Shown one piece after another: positions 13,401-23,605 of a stretch of 64,000 nucleotides of DNA (position 1 is its first letter; each line of letters begins with the position of its first letter). The notes below the pieces were generated by a model. The model did no database searches. It had not been told where the DNA came from and saw only the letters and a list, made by a program, of their open reading frames with translations. The stretch is from Hydractinia symbiolongicarpus (lineage: Eukaryota > Cnidaria > Hydrozoa > Anthoathecata > Hydractiniidae): positions 20,249,501-20,313,500 of the forward strand of contig NC_079881.1 in the NCBI RefSeq assembly GCF_029227915.1, read 5' to 3'. Made by a program: the position numbers and the translations under genes.

Positions 13401-16291
13401 TGCTAGATCTCGAAAAGGTACTTTAATCTTTAATTCAAAACAAGAGCGTCTCAAACGACTTTTTTATCAAGTTACTGTACACTAAGATTAACTTTTGCAA
13501 TTTCCAGTGATTTATTTTTGAAATACTTGTTTATTACGATTTTTATTGATTTATTTCAGGCGCAAGCTCAGGCCTCCAATTTGGAGAAGAAACAAAAGAA
13601 GGTTGACCAACAGATCAACGAATGGAAACTAAAATGTGACGAGATTCAAGCTGATCTCGACAAAGCACAACGAGATGCAAGAGGCTACTCCACCGAGGTG
13701 AGATCACTTGCGTGTTATGAGCACAAACGCGTGTTTTTATTGGGGAGAAATGTCATTTATCGTGAAAGACATGTTGTATTATTTGTAAACAAGGGAAATT
13801 ATAAGGGAAGTGGAAATGAAAGATAAGGTCGCTCAATGAAGAGAGCTGCATAGTTGTGATAATTTATTTCTTTACTTTATTTACCAGCTTTTGAAAGTAC
13901 GTACAGCCAGCGAAGATACGCTCGAGAAGTACGAATCTTTAAAGAAAGAAAATCGTGCTCTTCAAAGTACGTAAATCAAACCTTTGTTTTAACTTCATGT
14001 TTATTTTATATGGCTATTAAATCATTCTTTTTGGTTTGCTTTGTATAGATGAACTTCAAAGTGTCACTGAGCAGCTCACTGACGGTGGCAAAAATAGTGC
14101 CGAAATGGACAAACTTCGAAGAAAACTTGGAATGGAAAATGAAGAATTACAAATAGCACTTGAAGAAGCCGAAGCTGCGCTGGAACAAGAAGAGGGAAAA
14201 CTTCTGAAGGTTCAACTAGAACTAACCCAGCTTAAACAATCAACTGATCGAAAAATGAGCGAGAAAGACGAAGAGTTAGAAAACCTACGCAAGAATCACC
14301 AACGCCAAATGGAAAGCCTTCAAAGCACCATCGATTCAGAATCACGCGCAAAGGCTGAACAACAAAAGTTAAGGAAAAAACACGATTCAGACATGGTCGA
14401 TCTTGAGTCACAGCTAGAAGCTGCAGTGAGGAATTCAACTGACTATCAAAAGCAACTGAAAAAGCTGCAAGCTCAAATTAAGGTGACGCATAAAAATTTC
14501 AGTTTTTATTTTCGAACGATGAGGAAAAACTTCAGAAAACTTTCCCCATTTTTTTTGTTCCACTATCCGAAAGGAATTCAAATATTATCAAATTATATCT
14601 AAGAAAATAAACTGGTAGATCTCATGAATGATTCTCTTGCACCTCAGGAGCTGCAAGCACTTCTCGATGACGAATCACGTGGTCGTGATGACATGCGAGA
14701 TTCTGCGGGCCGCTCGGAACGACGAGCTAACGAGCTGGCCGTTCAACTCGATGAAGCAAAAGTTGCACTTGAGCAAGCAGAACGTGCACGAAAGTTGGCT
14801 GAAAACGAAAAGTCCGAGAATTCCGACCGTGTTGCTGAATTACAAGCGATGTACAACAACGTTTCAAATGCGAAGAGAAAGGCGGAAGGGGATTATCATG
14901 CTCTGCAGGAAGAACTAGAAGATTTAGAAAATGATGCCAAGGCGTCTGAAGAAAAAGCGCAACGAGCAGCAGCTGAGGTTTCTCGAATGATGAGTGAATT
15001 AAACAGCGCTCAAGACACTGCTTCGACAGCTGAGAAATCGAGACAAATGTTAAGCAAGCAAGTCGCTGACTTACAATCCCGACTGGAAGACGCTGAAGCG
15101 CAAGGCGGTAAAGGATTAAAGAACCAAATCCGAAAACTTGAACAACGAGTATGTTAATAATTTATCTTCAAGCACCAACAATCTAAAACTTCTGTTTAAC
15201 CTTTAGAATGTGTATCCGTTTTTGAGACGACCCCTTTTTTCAGTCAAAAATAATTTGCTCTCTAAAATATGAAATGCCATTGGCTAATAAGAAAAAGACC
15301 GAGATGGTTGGCGCTTGTCCAGTCAAGCTTATTTTCCAGCTTATCTTCTAGCTTACATAAACTTCCAGACTTTCGCCCGATGTTCGCACGTATATCTACG
15401 CGTTTCGCGCACTGAAGGTTAAAACAACACCACCGCAGTGATAAATTTTAGAGATGCTTTAAAAGATAGCAAAGAAACAAGATTACACTATATCTTTAAT
15501 TTAGATCATGGAATTGGAAAGCGATGTTGACACTGAAGCACGTAAAGGTGCGGACGCCATTAAATTAGCGCGAAAGAGCGAAAAGAAGGTGAAAGAACTC
15601 GCTTTCCAAGTTGAAGACGAACACAAAGCAGCAGAACGTGCTCAAGATACTGCTGATAAGATAAATCAAAAGTTGAAGAAGATGAGAATTCAATTAGAAG
15701 AGGCTGTAAGTAGTTTGTGTTTGATACATCTGTCATTCTCGCTATAGTGGCAAGGGCAAAGGTTGGTCAAAGGTGGAACCTTTTCAGCGCAAGTGGGGAC
15801 GTCTTCAGCGGAAGGTGAAACCTCTTCAGCAGAGGGAGGAGCCTTCTAGCAGGAGGAAGGATCTTTCAGCCGAAGGAGGGACCTCTCCAGGTGTACAATT
15901 TGTAACAAACATGTATTGCTTCTTCAAGGAACAACAAAATAGCATGTGGCAATCGAAGTACAAGAAAGCTGCAGTAGAACTCGAAGATGCTGAAGAGCGA
16001 TGTGAAGCGGCTGAAGCAGCGTTGCAGAAAGCAAGACAGCGAGCTAGAGGTGCATCTGGGACAACAACACGAGGGGTGAGTGCTCGTATATTCTTCAAAA
16101 AATGCTTGGCATATTTCCTGTAGCAGAATATAATCTATGAAAGTGCCAAAATAGATATTTCTCGTTGTAAAGGAACACGAAATCATGTCTTCTGACATGA
16201 GTGAGTTACATGACAACATAATATGTTCTAGGTCTCCGCAGCAACGTCCAGAGCACGATCCAGATTACGAACACCTACCAGCGAGGATTAA
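1440..16291 (+). CDS. Myosin II heavy chain, striated-muscle type (28 coding exons)
   Basis: Actin-based motor of the thick filament. Exons: 1440-1625, 1799-1942, 3758-3942, 4836-4926, 5216-5347 or 5585-5698, 6461-6524, 6657-6862, 7369-7507, 7634-7902, 8408-8578, 9027-9330, 9543-9804, 9966-10223, 10336-10648, 10925-11077, 11150-11359, 11503-11648, 11970-12204, 12287-12453, 12617-12941, 13088-13417, 13560-13697, 13888-13966, 14049-14482, 14648-15148, 15505-15705, 15929-16075, 16232-16291. All borders are GT/AG, the phases fit, and the sum is 5847 coding nt (1949 aa), normal for muscle myosin. Visible landmarks: SH3-like N-terminus, P-loop GESGAGKT, switch I NNNSSRF, switch [11 protein letters not shown], relay region, short loop 2 with GGRRKGSAF, converter, two IQ-like segments, then about 1100 residues of coiled-coil rod and a short basic tailpiece. 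Segments such as [20 protein letters not shown] favour the striated over the non-muscle class. The start is the ATG at 1440. The isoform assignment among cnidarian paralogues is inference. Confidence 0.95.
3030..3170. repeat. Interspersed element with GTCTGTCTGTC core, in myosin intron 2
   Basis: A short element running from a TATTATAATAACCGTATACG-like start, through a CTGT run, to a CCACGGGCTAACGACTAGTA-like end. Diverged relatives are seen at about 39005-39410, 42105-42230 and 62800-62860. It has no open frame. The intron around it (1943-3757) otherwise shows nothing recognisable. Confidence 0.55.
4691..4786. mobile_element. Palindromic MITE (CCTCGTCCC...GGGACAAG) in myosin intron 3
   Basis: Inverted arms starting CATCCTCGTCCCTAGGG and ending CCCTGGGGACAAGTATG, with inner arms around AGCCGC/GCGGCT. 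Near-identical 10-bp flanks, CTCTCATAGA on the left and CTCTCATTGA on the right, look like a target-site duplication with one mismatch. This size fits Mutator-like elements. Same family as 51333-51444. Confidence 0.65.
5128..5175. repeat. (ATTC)n microsatellite
   Basis: About eleven copies of TTCA/TTTA immediately upstream of loop-1 exon 5a. It lies inside the intron, about 40 nt from the acceptor at 5214-5215, so length changes could affect the branch-point region. Confidence 0.85.
5216..5347 (+). CDS. Myosin alternative exon 5a (long loop 1)
   Basis: Phase 0-0 exon of 44 codons. The first 15 codons encode surface loop 1, which contains GSMVKGD. The remaining 29 codons run from [10 protein letters not shown] to NNNSSRF (switch I). 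The acceptor is ATAG and the donor is GTAAGT. Exon 5b 237 bp downstream encodes the same 29-residue segment, so inclusion of both would duplicate a core part of the ATPase. Mutually exclusive use is therefore inferred. Loop 1 is known to tune ADP release and sliding speed in other myosins. Confidence 0.93.
5585..5698 (+). CDS. Myosin alternative exon 5b (short loop 1)
   Basis: Phase 0-0 exon of 38 codons. It carries a 9-residue acidic/basic loop 1 (DDVRQDSRS) in place of the 15-residue loop of exon 5a, followed by the same 29-residue ATPase segment with one change, Q to E. Eleven further codons differ from 5a only at synonymous positions, which points to long purifying selection on both copies. 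The acceptor is AATAG and the donor is GTAAGT. Confidence 0.93.
10655..10865. repeat. Degenerate tandem repeats in myosin intron 14
   Basis: Five to six degraded units of about 36-40 bp, each with a form of GCTAGTGCTCCACTAATTTT followed by ACTAAACAC-AGG. They fill most of the intron between 10648 and 10925. No coding potential was seen. Confidence 0.7.
15750..15895. repeat. Degenerate purine-rich tandem repeats in myosin intron 26
   Basis: Five or so imperfect units of about 25-28 bp around GAAGG-GGAACCTCTTCAGC, lying just upstream of the exon at 15929. They are open in one frame but do not match a myosin rod, and the exon-exon phase is already satisfied without them. They are therefore treated as intronic repeats. 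Confidence 0.55.
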
Positions 16292-16563
16292 ATTGCACGT
16301 ACAGGGGTAATCATGCACAATACGTTAAATTAATATCACTAGCCCACCTCCCTGGCTCATATCTGACATAATGTTAAATATGAAGTACTGGGTATGAGGT
16401 GGATTAACTTTAAATAGCTCTAGGTAGCAAATATAATTATTAACCGATCTTTGAACTCGTTCTCAGTTCCTTTTAACACAATGAAACGTCTAGAATGAGT
16501 TTAGACGTGTAACGTACCCTGACTCCAAAAAATGTAATAAATTACATGTTTTTTTTAATTCAG

Positions 16564-16626
16564 GCCAGCCGAGCACCAAGTCAGCCGAGAACACCACGGT
16601 CAAAGACTACTACTGGAGAAGATTAA
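16564..16626 (+). CDS. Myosin alternative terminal exon 28b
   Basis: After a TTTTTTTAATTCAG acceptor, this exon encodes 20 residues starting ASRAPSQPRTPRSK and ending GED, then TAA. The upstream terminal exon 16232-16291 encodes 19 residues with [12 protein letters not shown] and ending SED, then TAA. Both join in phase 0 to the donor at 16076. Eight of 12 core residues match, so the two look like a tandem exon duplication. Each carries an arginine-rich RTP motif that could be phosphorylated. Use of 28b would give a 1950-aa (with 5a) or 1944-aa (with 5b) protein. Which tail is used where cannot be told from sequence. Confidence 0.8.
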   Translation, partial: ASRAPSQPRTPRSKTTTGED

Positions 16627-16832
16627 GTTGGCTCTTAAAGAGAATTTTTTAAGCCTTCAAACTAGTAATTTTTAAAATTTTCTATTGTATCTTTATTTTA
16701 TTAACTTATGTTTATAGCTTCTTTCAAGTCTGCAACAGGGATTCGAGTTGAAAAACTAGACACAGTTTGATATACAGCGTTTTGATAAAATGGGATACCT
16801 AACCGCCTCATCTTTTTGCATCCAAGCATGCG

Positions 16833-16838
16833 AATAAA
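16833..16838 (+). terminator. Candidate polyadenylation signal of the myosin gene
   Basis: AATAAA about 207 nt after the stop of terminal exon 28b. It is the first canonical hexamer downstream of that stop that I found. Confidence 0.45.
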
Positions 16839-16839
16839 G

Positions 16840-18054
16840 CGATTCCGCGCTCTTTTTTCAAAAAAGCATTTTTTTCCAGATTGCAGAAAACGCAACACGT
16901 AGTTTGTCTCTGTAAATATAATCTTTTTATTTTGACGTGGTCTGAGTGAATGTTTTATTCTTTTGTAAGTAGTATTTTTTTATGAATTTTAAAACTTGCT
17001 TTTGTACTTTTTTTAGCACTAAAAAAACGAATTTAAACATTTGACTCAATTCAATGACTACAACGTCCTGCTCAGGCCTCCACCGGTACATTTATGAGCG
17101 AAAAATTGACGAGGCTCATTTCTTTTCTGTCATAATCGCAGATACACCCACCAGTCATGCTAAGTTTGCAAGAAAACCCTCGCAGTTTTAACACATGTCG
17201 CCAGTAAAATCAGGACCAACCTCGTTCACAATGCATATTGCCTTCACAAACGCACTGCTCCGTTATAACGGAACAAGGATGAAATATTTCGAACGCAATT
17301 ATTAAAGAAACCAGACGTTAGCCCGCAGAACAGTTCGCGGGAATTCGCCGTCACAATTATTTCGCGCACTGTTATTTCGCAAATCTGTTATGAACTTACT
17401 CTGCGGTAGTAATGTTCCCTGGAAAAATACACTTATAATAGGCAAGAAACCAGTATAAACTATATAAACATTTTTCTTTTTTCTTTTAACCTTATCGGAC
17501 AAAACTTTGTCGGACAAAAGTGACATTTTTTTATTGACAAAAATTATGTCTGACGAAAAATTTTGTCCGACGAATAAATTTTTCCAAAAGCAAATTTTCT
17601 AATACTTTAAAAATGTACATTATATCTCGAAAACTCATATAGGTTATACTCTGTTGATAGAATTTCATAAGCAACCAACTGGTCCTTTTACAACAAAATT
17701 TATTGAAATTCATGCCAAGGACTCAAAATCTCACTGACTTGGAATGCTTTTTTTGACCTAATAATTGCCTTTCTCCTTCAGAATTCGAACTTATCGAGAT
17801 TCAATCAACAACACTCAATTTAATCACAAGCATGAGCAAACCAAAAGTAAACGTTTTAGACAAAATGTATTGTTGTTATAAAAAACGTAAATGGTTCAAG
17901 ATAAAAAAAATTTACAAAATAAATTCTGAATTTAAAAACAAACAAAAAATCACTTACAAAATCTTCTTAAAAGTTATTATTAAACTTTTTTTGTTTTGTT
18001 AATTTCTTTAAAAAAGGCGCGAATAATTAAAACTTTCCAATGAAATAGACAACG
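16840..18054. other. Intergenic region between myosin and the large transposon
   Basis: AT-rich, with short frames only. Around 17500-17575 there are repeated TGTC(G/T)GACAAAA words. No gene or RNA was recognised. Confidence 0.5.
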
Positions 18055-18065
18055 CACCCAGTAAA

Positions 18066-18530
18066 CATAAAGACGTCTTAAAGACGTATTTTCTCGTCCC
18101 CAGCTCGTTCGGACGTCTTTCGACCAGAAAAAGACGTCTTAAAGACGTCTTTATTTGGTCTTCGTTAGACCAGTCAAATCTCGTTCGAAAGAAACGTCTT
18201 AAAGACGTCTTTATTTGGTCTCCGTAAGACCAGTTAAATCTCGTTCAAAAGAAACCGTTTTAAAGACGTCTTTATTTGGTCTCCGTAAGACGAGTTACAT
18301 CTCGTTCGAAAGAAACGTCTTAAAGACGTCTTTATTTGGTCTCCGTAAGACGAGTTATATCTCGTTCGAAAAAAACGTCTTAAAGACGTCTTTATTTGGT
18401 CTCCGTAAGACGAGTTATATCTCGTTCGAAAGAAACGTCTTGAAGACGTCTTTATTTGATCTCCGTAAGACCAGTTAAAATCTCGTTCGAAAGAAGCGAC
18501 TCAAAGACGTCTTTGTTTGTTGGAGAACAA
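18066..18530. repeat. Left subterminal palindrome array of the EnSpm-like element
   Basis: About seven copies of a 60-bp unit. Each contains the palindrome AAAGACGTCTTT, then GGTCTCCGTAAGAC and TCTCGTTCGAAAGAAACG. Because 60 is a multiple of three, an open frame runs through it (18215-18478), but this is a repeat artefact. Likely the binding platform for element-encoded protein. Confidence 0.85.
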
Positions 18531-19904
18531 ATCAAGCTGAACAATGATTAACATTTAGAATAATAACACATGATACTAAAAACTTTTCTGAAAAAAGCGT
18601 GTGTTCATTGAAAAGAGAAATTTAGTTCTTATAAATTTGCAAAACTGCAACCCTGTTTCTCCGAGACGAGTGCGAGACATCTATTGTGAAACTCGTATCA
18701 CCGAGACGAGTTAAAGCCCACTCTACACTATGGCCTGGAACTAGTTAGAGTTATATGTAAGGGGGTAGCACAGATAGTAGTTTACATTATTAAATCATAG
18801 TCTTTACAGAATTAGTTATAATGACAAAATAAATAAATAGGTGTGTTATAAGAAATTTTTGTACTTCTTTATGTTTTGGGTTACTTGGAATGTGTGTAAT
18901 ATTTCTGCTGACATCTCTACATTCATACCCCCGTACCGTGAAAGTTCGCGCCTTTTTCAAAATATTTTTTCGGCGGATTTTTTTCAAGATTTTCTGAAAC
19001 ACATAAGGCCGAGCTCTTTGGGAAACAATAGAAATATCATAAAGGTAAGTCTACACTTTTATTTTTCTTCATATACACAAACATAAAAATGGTAGGCAGA
19101 TGCTTTTCTGATGAATGGATGCTATTCTGAAACGAACGTTCGTTGTCTGGCACTTTGGTTAAATATAATGGTTAAATATAAGTAAATAATGATAAAAATT
19201 ACCAAGGAAATTAAAAAGCACAACGATAAAGCTAGCTTAGCTGGCTACCGTTTGTGTGGTGGTGTGGCTGCCACCAACAAGGTTTTTCCAGCCCACTAAA
19301 GTCATTCTTCGAATTTGCTTGTCTTGGTTGTGTGGTAAGAATCGTTTGTGTTGTCATTTTCTTTCTACTTTTCTGACCACTTTACAGCAGGTATTAAGAA
19401 GTTAAAATCCCATGCAGTGCAGGTAGCTATTAAGCTACTAAATTTAGTAGCTTAATAAAGTGAGGGAAAAACTTGCAATTATATAATAGTAACCAATGCT
19501 TAGGTAAAGCTAGCCGTACCTAACAGCCGTACCTAAGCCGTACCTTAGCCGTACGTAACTACACTTTTCTTTTTAAGGTGAGGTAATGTATTTTAATGGA
19601 AAAAACTGAGCTAATCGTAGTGGTAAATTTGTTGTGTCACTGAATTTCTGTTTCTCAATCGCCAATGAACCCGCAAAATACGAAAAATGTTAACGAAACA
19701 TCTTGCTCTTATAGAAACCAAACGGGGGAGAGCGCGGGAAGGTGATTCCCAAATCGACAAATTAAGTACGGCGGGCAATAAAAAGGTGGTTAGTACGAGC
19801 GGTGAACTTCAATGCGACTTATCAAGTAAAGTAAAATAAAGGGGATAGGTAAGGAAAAGAGAGGAAAAATATGAAAATTATAAGACAACATATATTTTAC
19901 GGTT

Positions 19905-20345
19905 GGGTCCTATCATATAAGAAACAACTTTAAAGGCTAAAATATGTACAATAAAAACGAAATTAAGTTAGGTACGGCTAGCTAAAATAAGGTACGGCTG
20001 GAAAATATTAAGGTACGGCTGGGTCCTATCGTATAAGAAACATCTTCAAATGCTACAAATGTTCCAAAAAAACGAAATTAGGTTAGGTACGGCTAGCTAA
20101 AATAAGGTACGGCTGGAAAATATTAAGGTACGGCTAGGTCCTATCGTATAAGAAACATCTTCAAATGCTAAAATATGTACAATAAAAACGAAATTAAGTT
20201 AGGTACGGCTAGCTAAAATAAGGTACGGCTGGAAAATATTAAGGTACGGCTAGGTCCTATCGTATAAGAAACATCTTCAAATGCTACAAATGTTCCATAA
20301 AAACGAAATTAGGTTAGGTACGGCTACCATTGATCAAAATTAAAG
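19905..20345 (+). repeat. Foldback arm 1: about 120-bp tandem units with GGTACGGCT
   Basis: Roughly four units. Each has GGTACGGCTAGCTAAAATAA, GGTACGGCTGGAAAATATTA, then GGTCCTATCGTATAAGAAAC and a spacer with TTCAAATGCTA. The same unit occurs in the opposite orientation in the second arm. Confidence 0.8.
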
Positions 20346-20734
20346 TACGGCTGCACATCTATTTAAAGTAAAATAAATTGTATAGCTGAAAATATAAAAA
20401 ATATTACCTAAGAAACAAAATACGAACACGATAATATATAATTATATTTTAATAAATATCACTATCAGTGTCAGATTGATTGCTTACATTCTCTAACGTT
20501 TCCATTTCTAGAACCAAATCTGTAACAGATCTATCCGATCTTGATGCAATATATCGAAACGCTAACAACTGTAAAAGAAAGATGTCGATAAAATCAAAGG
20601 TCGTAAAGAGTGATTTAGAGGTAGCTGGGATAGATACAGGCCAGTTCTGTTTAAAGTCAGTCAGTGTGACTCTTAACCCAATTGCCAAACAATTCAAAAT
20701 CGTTTTTATTGAACGTTTTTAGCATTTGAAGTTG

Positions 20735-21395
20735 TTTCTTATATGATAGGTCCCAGCCGTACCTTAATATTGTCCAGCCGTACCTTATTTTGGTTAGCCG
20801 TACCTAACTTAATTTTGTTTTTATTGAACGTTTTTAGCTTTTGAAGTTGTTTCTTATATGATAGGACCCAGCCGTACCCTAATATGGTCCAGCCGTACCT
20901 TATTTTGGCTAGCCGTACCTAACATAATTTCGTTTTTATTGAACATTTGTAGCATTTGAAGTTGTTTCTTATATGATAGGACCCAGCTGTACCTTAATAT
21001 TTTCCAGCCGTACCTTATTTTGGCTAGCCGTACCTAACTTAATTTTGTTTTTATTGAACGTTTTTAGCTTTTGAAGTTGTTTCTTATATGATAGGACCCA
21101 GCCGTACCCTAATATGGTCCAGCCGTACCTTATTTTGGCTAGCCGTACCTAACATAATTTCGTTTTTATTGAACATTTGTAGCATTTGAAGTTGTTTCTT
21201 ATATGATAGGACCCAGCCGTACCTTAATATTTTCCAGCCGTACCTTATTTTGGCTAGCCGTACCTAACATAATTTCGTTTTTATTGAACGTTTTTAGCAT
21301 TTGAAATTGTTTCTTATATGATAAGACCCAGCTGTACCTTAATATTATCTAGCCGTACCTTATTTTGGCAACCGTATTTGAATTTAGCCAGCTGT
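20735..21395 (-). repeat. Foldback arm 2: inverted copies of the arm-1 unit
   Basis: Five to six units with AGCCGTACCTTATTTTGGCT and TTTGAAGTTGTTTCTTATAT, the reverse complement of arm 1. Together the two arms can fold into a very long, imperfect stem. Confidence 0.8.
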
Positions 21396-21823
21396 AGTCA
21401 CTTTTAGCGCTAGCTCTAATATTGTCCGCAGCGTAATAATGTTCAATCTTACTTTACTAATGTTTTTCATACATTCAATTTTAAAAATCTCTTTTGTATT
21501 TGTATTAAAATCATTTTATAAAAATTATAATACATGTAAGATATATTATTATCGGTATTTCATCATTGAGGATTCCCTGGGGGTTACTGGGGCTCGACGA
21601 TGGAGTGCTCCATTTTGCATCATTTTTATCGGCATAGATATTCACCTAAAAGACGAAATAAAAGTTAGACAATTTAACTTTGATATACATTAACGAATAA
21701 TTTTAAGCTTAGAAGCAAGTGGTCTTACACAGAGCTGCTAATTACGAATTTTCTTAAGTACGGCTAAGGTACGGCTAAGGTGCGGCTGTTAGGTACGGCT
21801 AGCTTTACTTAACCGTAACCAAT

Positions 21824-23600
21824 TGATGTAGCTACAGACAAGCTTAAAAATTTTTTTTCACACTTTTCAAGCTTTTTATGCCTATAAAGGAAATATAGGT
21901 GAATTCCAACGTAGCGTTATTTGTTTACATGCTTTTCGTTTGAGGTTATAAACTATTATCAAGTGCAGATTTATGTCTTCTGATTTATTTGAATTCATTT
22001 AGCTAGCTAAAGTCCTAGAAGTGCCTTCATGTGAAGAAATTGACTGATAATTACTTTGCTTCACCTAGAACCCCTATCTTTTTTCCTACCAGAGCCGAAG
22101 GAGCTTACTACTGAGAATGTAAACAACAGAATTCATCTATATTATAGCAATTACTTACCATACACTACAAAAAAGCAACCGTAATTAGTAATTAAATTAG
22201 TATATATATGATTAGTGTGTTCATACCTTGTGCACACCCTGTAGCTAGCTAGTCTGTATCTTATATATTAATTCCCTTGCGTGACTAAAACTGTGAGTCC
22301 ACGACACGGAAATCACGGGTCACTTTCTTATGACGTGGTTGTACGCTAAAATTTAACTAAAAAGATTAGGGATGTACTTCATAGAAATCGCACATAAGCT
22401 GTAAATATATATACCCTTATGCCAAAAAACTCTATGTTAGCATATATATATAGGTATCGCTACATATGAAACGGTATTAGATATTTACAAAGCATACGGA
22501 CTGTTAAATGAAGTTCCCAGCATAAAACGGAAGTTGTGTTTACGAAAAAGATGGCTGTTCTTTTTGAGTATTCTCTACTCTTTCATTCAAAATAAATCTT
22601 TAAAAAAACATTTAAAGAAGAGCATGGTTTTATAAATTAATCATAGCAATGTTCTGTAAGGTTTTTTCATGTTTTATTTTCAGTTTTGATTATATTATTG
22701 TTGCCAGACATGTTTTATAGCTAGCATCATAAAAAGCCAACCACCACCAACAACTAGCTAGCTAGGAATATATATATATATGTAGCCATGTTCTTTATAC
22801 CTAGCTAAGTCTCCAATTTATATTTAAGTGACTAGCTATTAGCTGCTGTAGCTAGCTAATGCTAGCTTTAAACTAAAGATTCCCAGTATATATATTCCCA
22901 CAAAACACATCAAACGTTATTAACCCTGAAAATTTTAAACATTTTCCTGGTTTTTTTTGGTTTGCGAAGTTCTTTTCCTCCAAATATTCTGAAAATAAAG
23001 TTCAGAAATTACTTATTTTTAAAATGTAAATTTAATTTGTTTCAAATTGTGGGCAAAAACCTTAATCAGCATGCTAAAAAAACTGACTTTTCTTAATTTA
23101 GAATTACTAAACACAACCATTTTCTTACATTTAGTGTAAACTTTTGTGCGTATGGCTTATATTTAATACACCAAAAGAGCTACTTTGTTGATTTCAATTT
23201 TATACTCTTTGTAAGCTATTTTTTTCTTCTTTTTGACATTTCTGTTTTACCACTCAATTTTTACATTTTATAAGTTATTTGGAACAGAATGGTATGAAAT
23301 AGACCAAAATACCCGATCTTAGTTGTTTTTAATTTACAGGCTGTGTCTGTGAAACTTTAAGGGGAACATTTGGTGGAAGACAATGGCATGACATATAGAA
23401 CTGATTTTTGTTGTGTTAGATGTTATATCTGAACCTTTTTGACATTTTATGTTAATTTTGCGAGGAAGGACCATATATATATACACAGAAGAAGAATTCA
23501 ATTTTACACCTTGCAAGCTTGTAATTAATTAGTTACCAAAACAAGTTTTTTCCCACTGCCAGGCTATATATATTTGTTCAAATTTACTTCGTTTTAACTA
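21824..23600. other. Non-coding interior of the EnSpm-like element
   Basis: AT-rich, with many GCTAGCTAGC-like words and TATATA runs (for example near 22740-22860). No open frame of note. May hold the transposase promoter. Confidence 0.45.
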
Positions 23601-23605
23601 GAACC

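Larger units (their letters stand above)
19498..21814. mobile_element. Nested 2.3-kb foldback / Mutator-like non-autonomous element
   Basis: Inverted ends of about 60 bp. The left end starts GCTTAGGTAAAGCTAGCCGT and the right end reads GGTTAAGTAAAGCTAGCCGT on the opposite strand. A perfect 9-bp direct repeat GTAACCAAT flanks it at 19489-19497 and 21815-21823, the duplication length typical of Mutator-like elements. The inside is two inverted arrays of a repeat carrying GGTACGGCT, around a short unique centre. No transposase is seen. Two short frames (82 aa at 20449-20697 on the minus strand, and 84 aa at 21439-21693 on the plus strand) have no recognisable domain. Confidence 0.8.

Noticed and set aside
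15773-15905. Extra myosin exon upstream of 15929
   Set aside because: The frame is made of degenerate purine-rich repeats and does not resemble a myosin rod. Exons 26 and 27 join cleanly without it.
18215-18478. 87-residue frame in the GACGTC array
   Set aside because: 60-bp repeat unit divisible by three. The frame is a by-product of the subterminal array.
19498-21814. A TTAA-type (piggyBac/Kolobok) nested element
   Set aside because: The ends show TTAG and TTAA, but the perfect 9-bp GTAACCAAT duplication lies just outside and explains the borders better.
22200-22900. GCTAGCTA/TATATA-rich stretch as a replication or regulatory element
   Set aside because: Only simple-sequence bias. No defined structure or conserved boundary.
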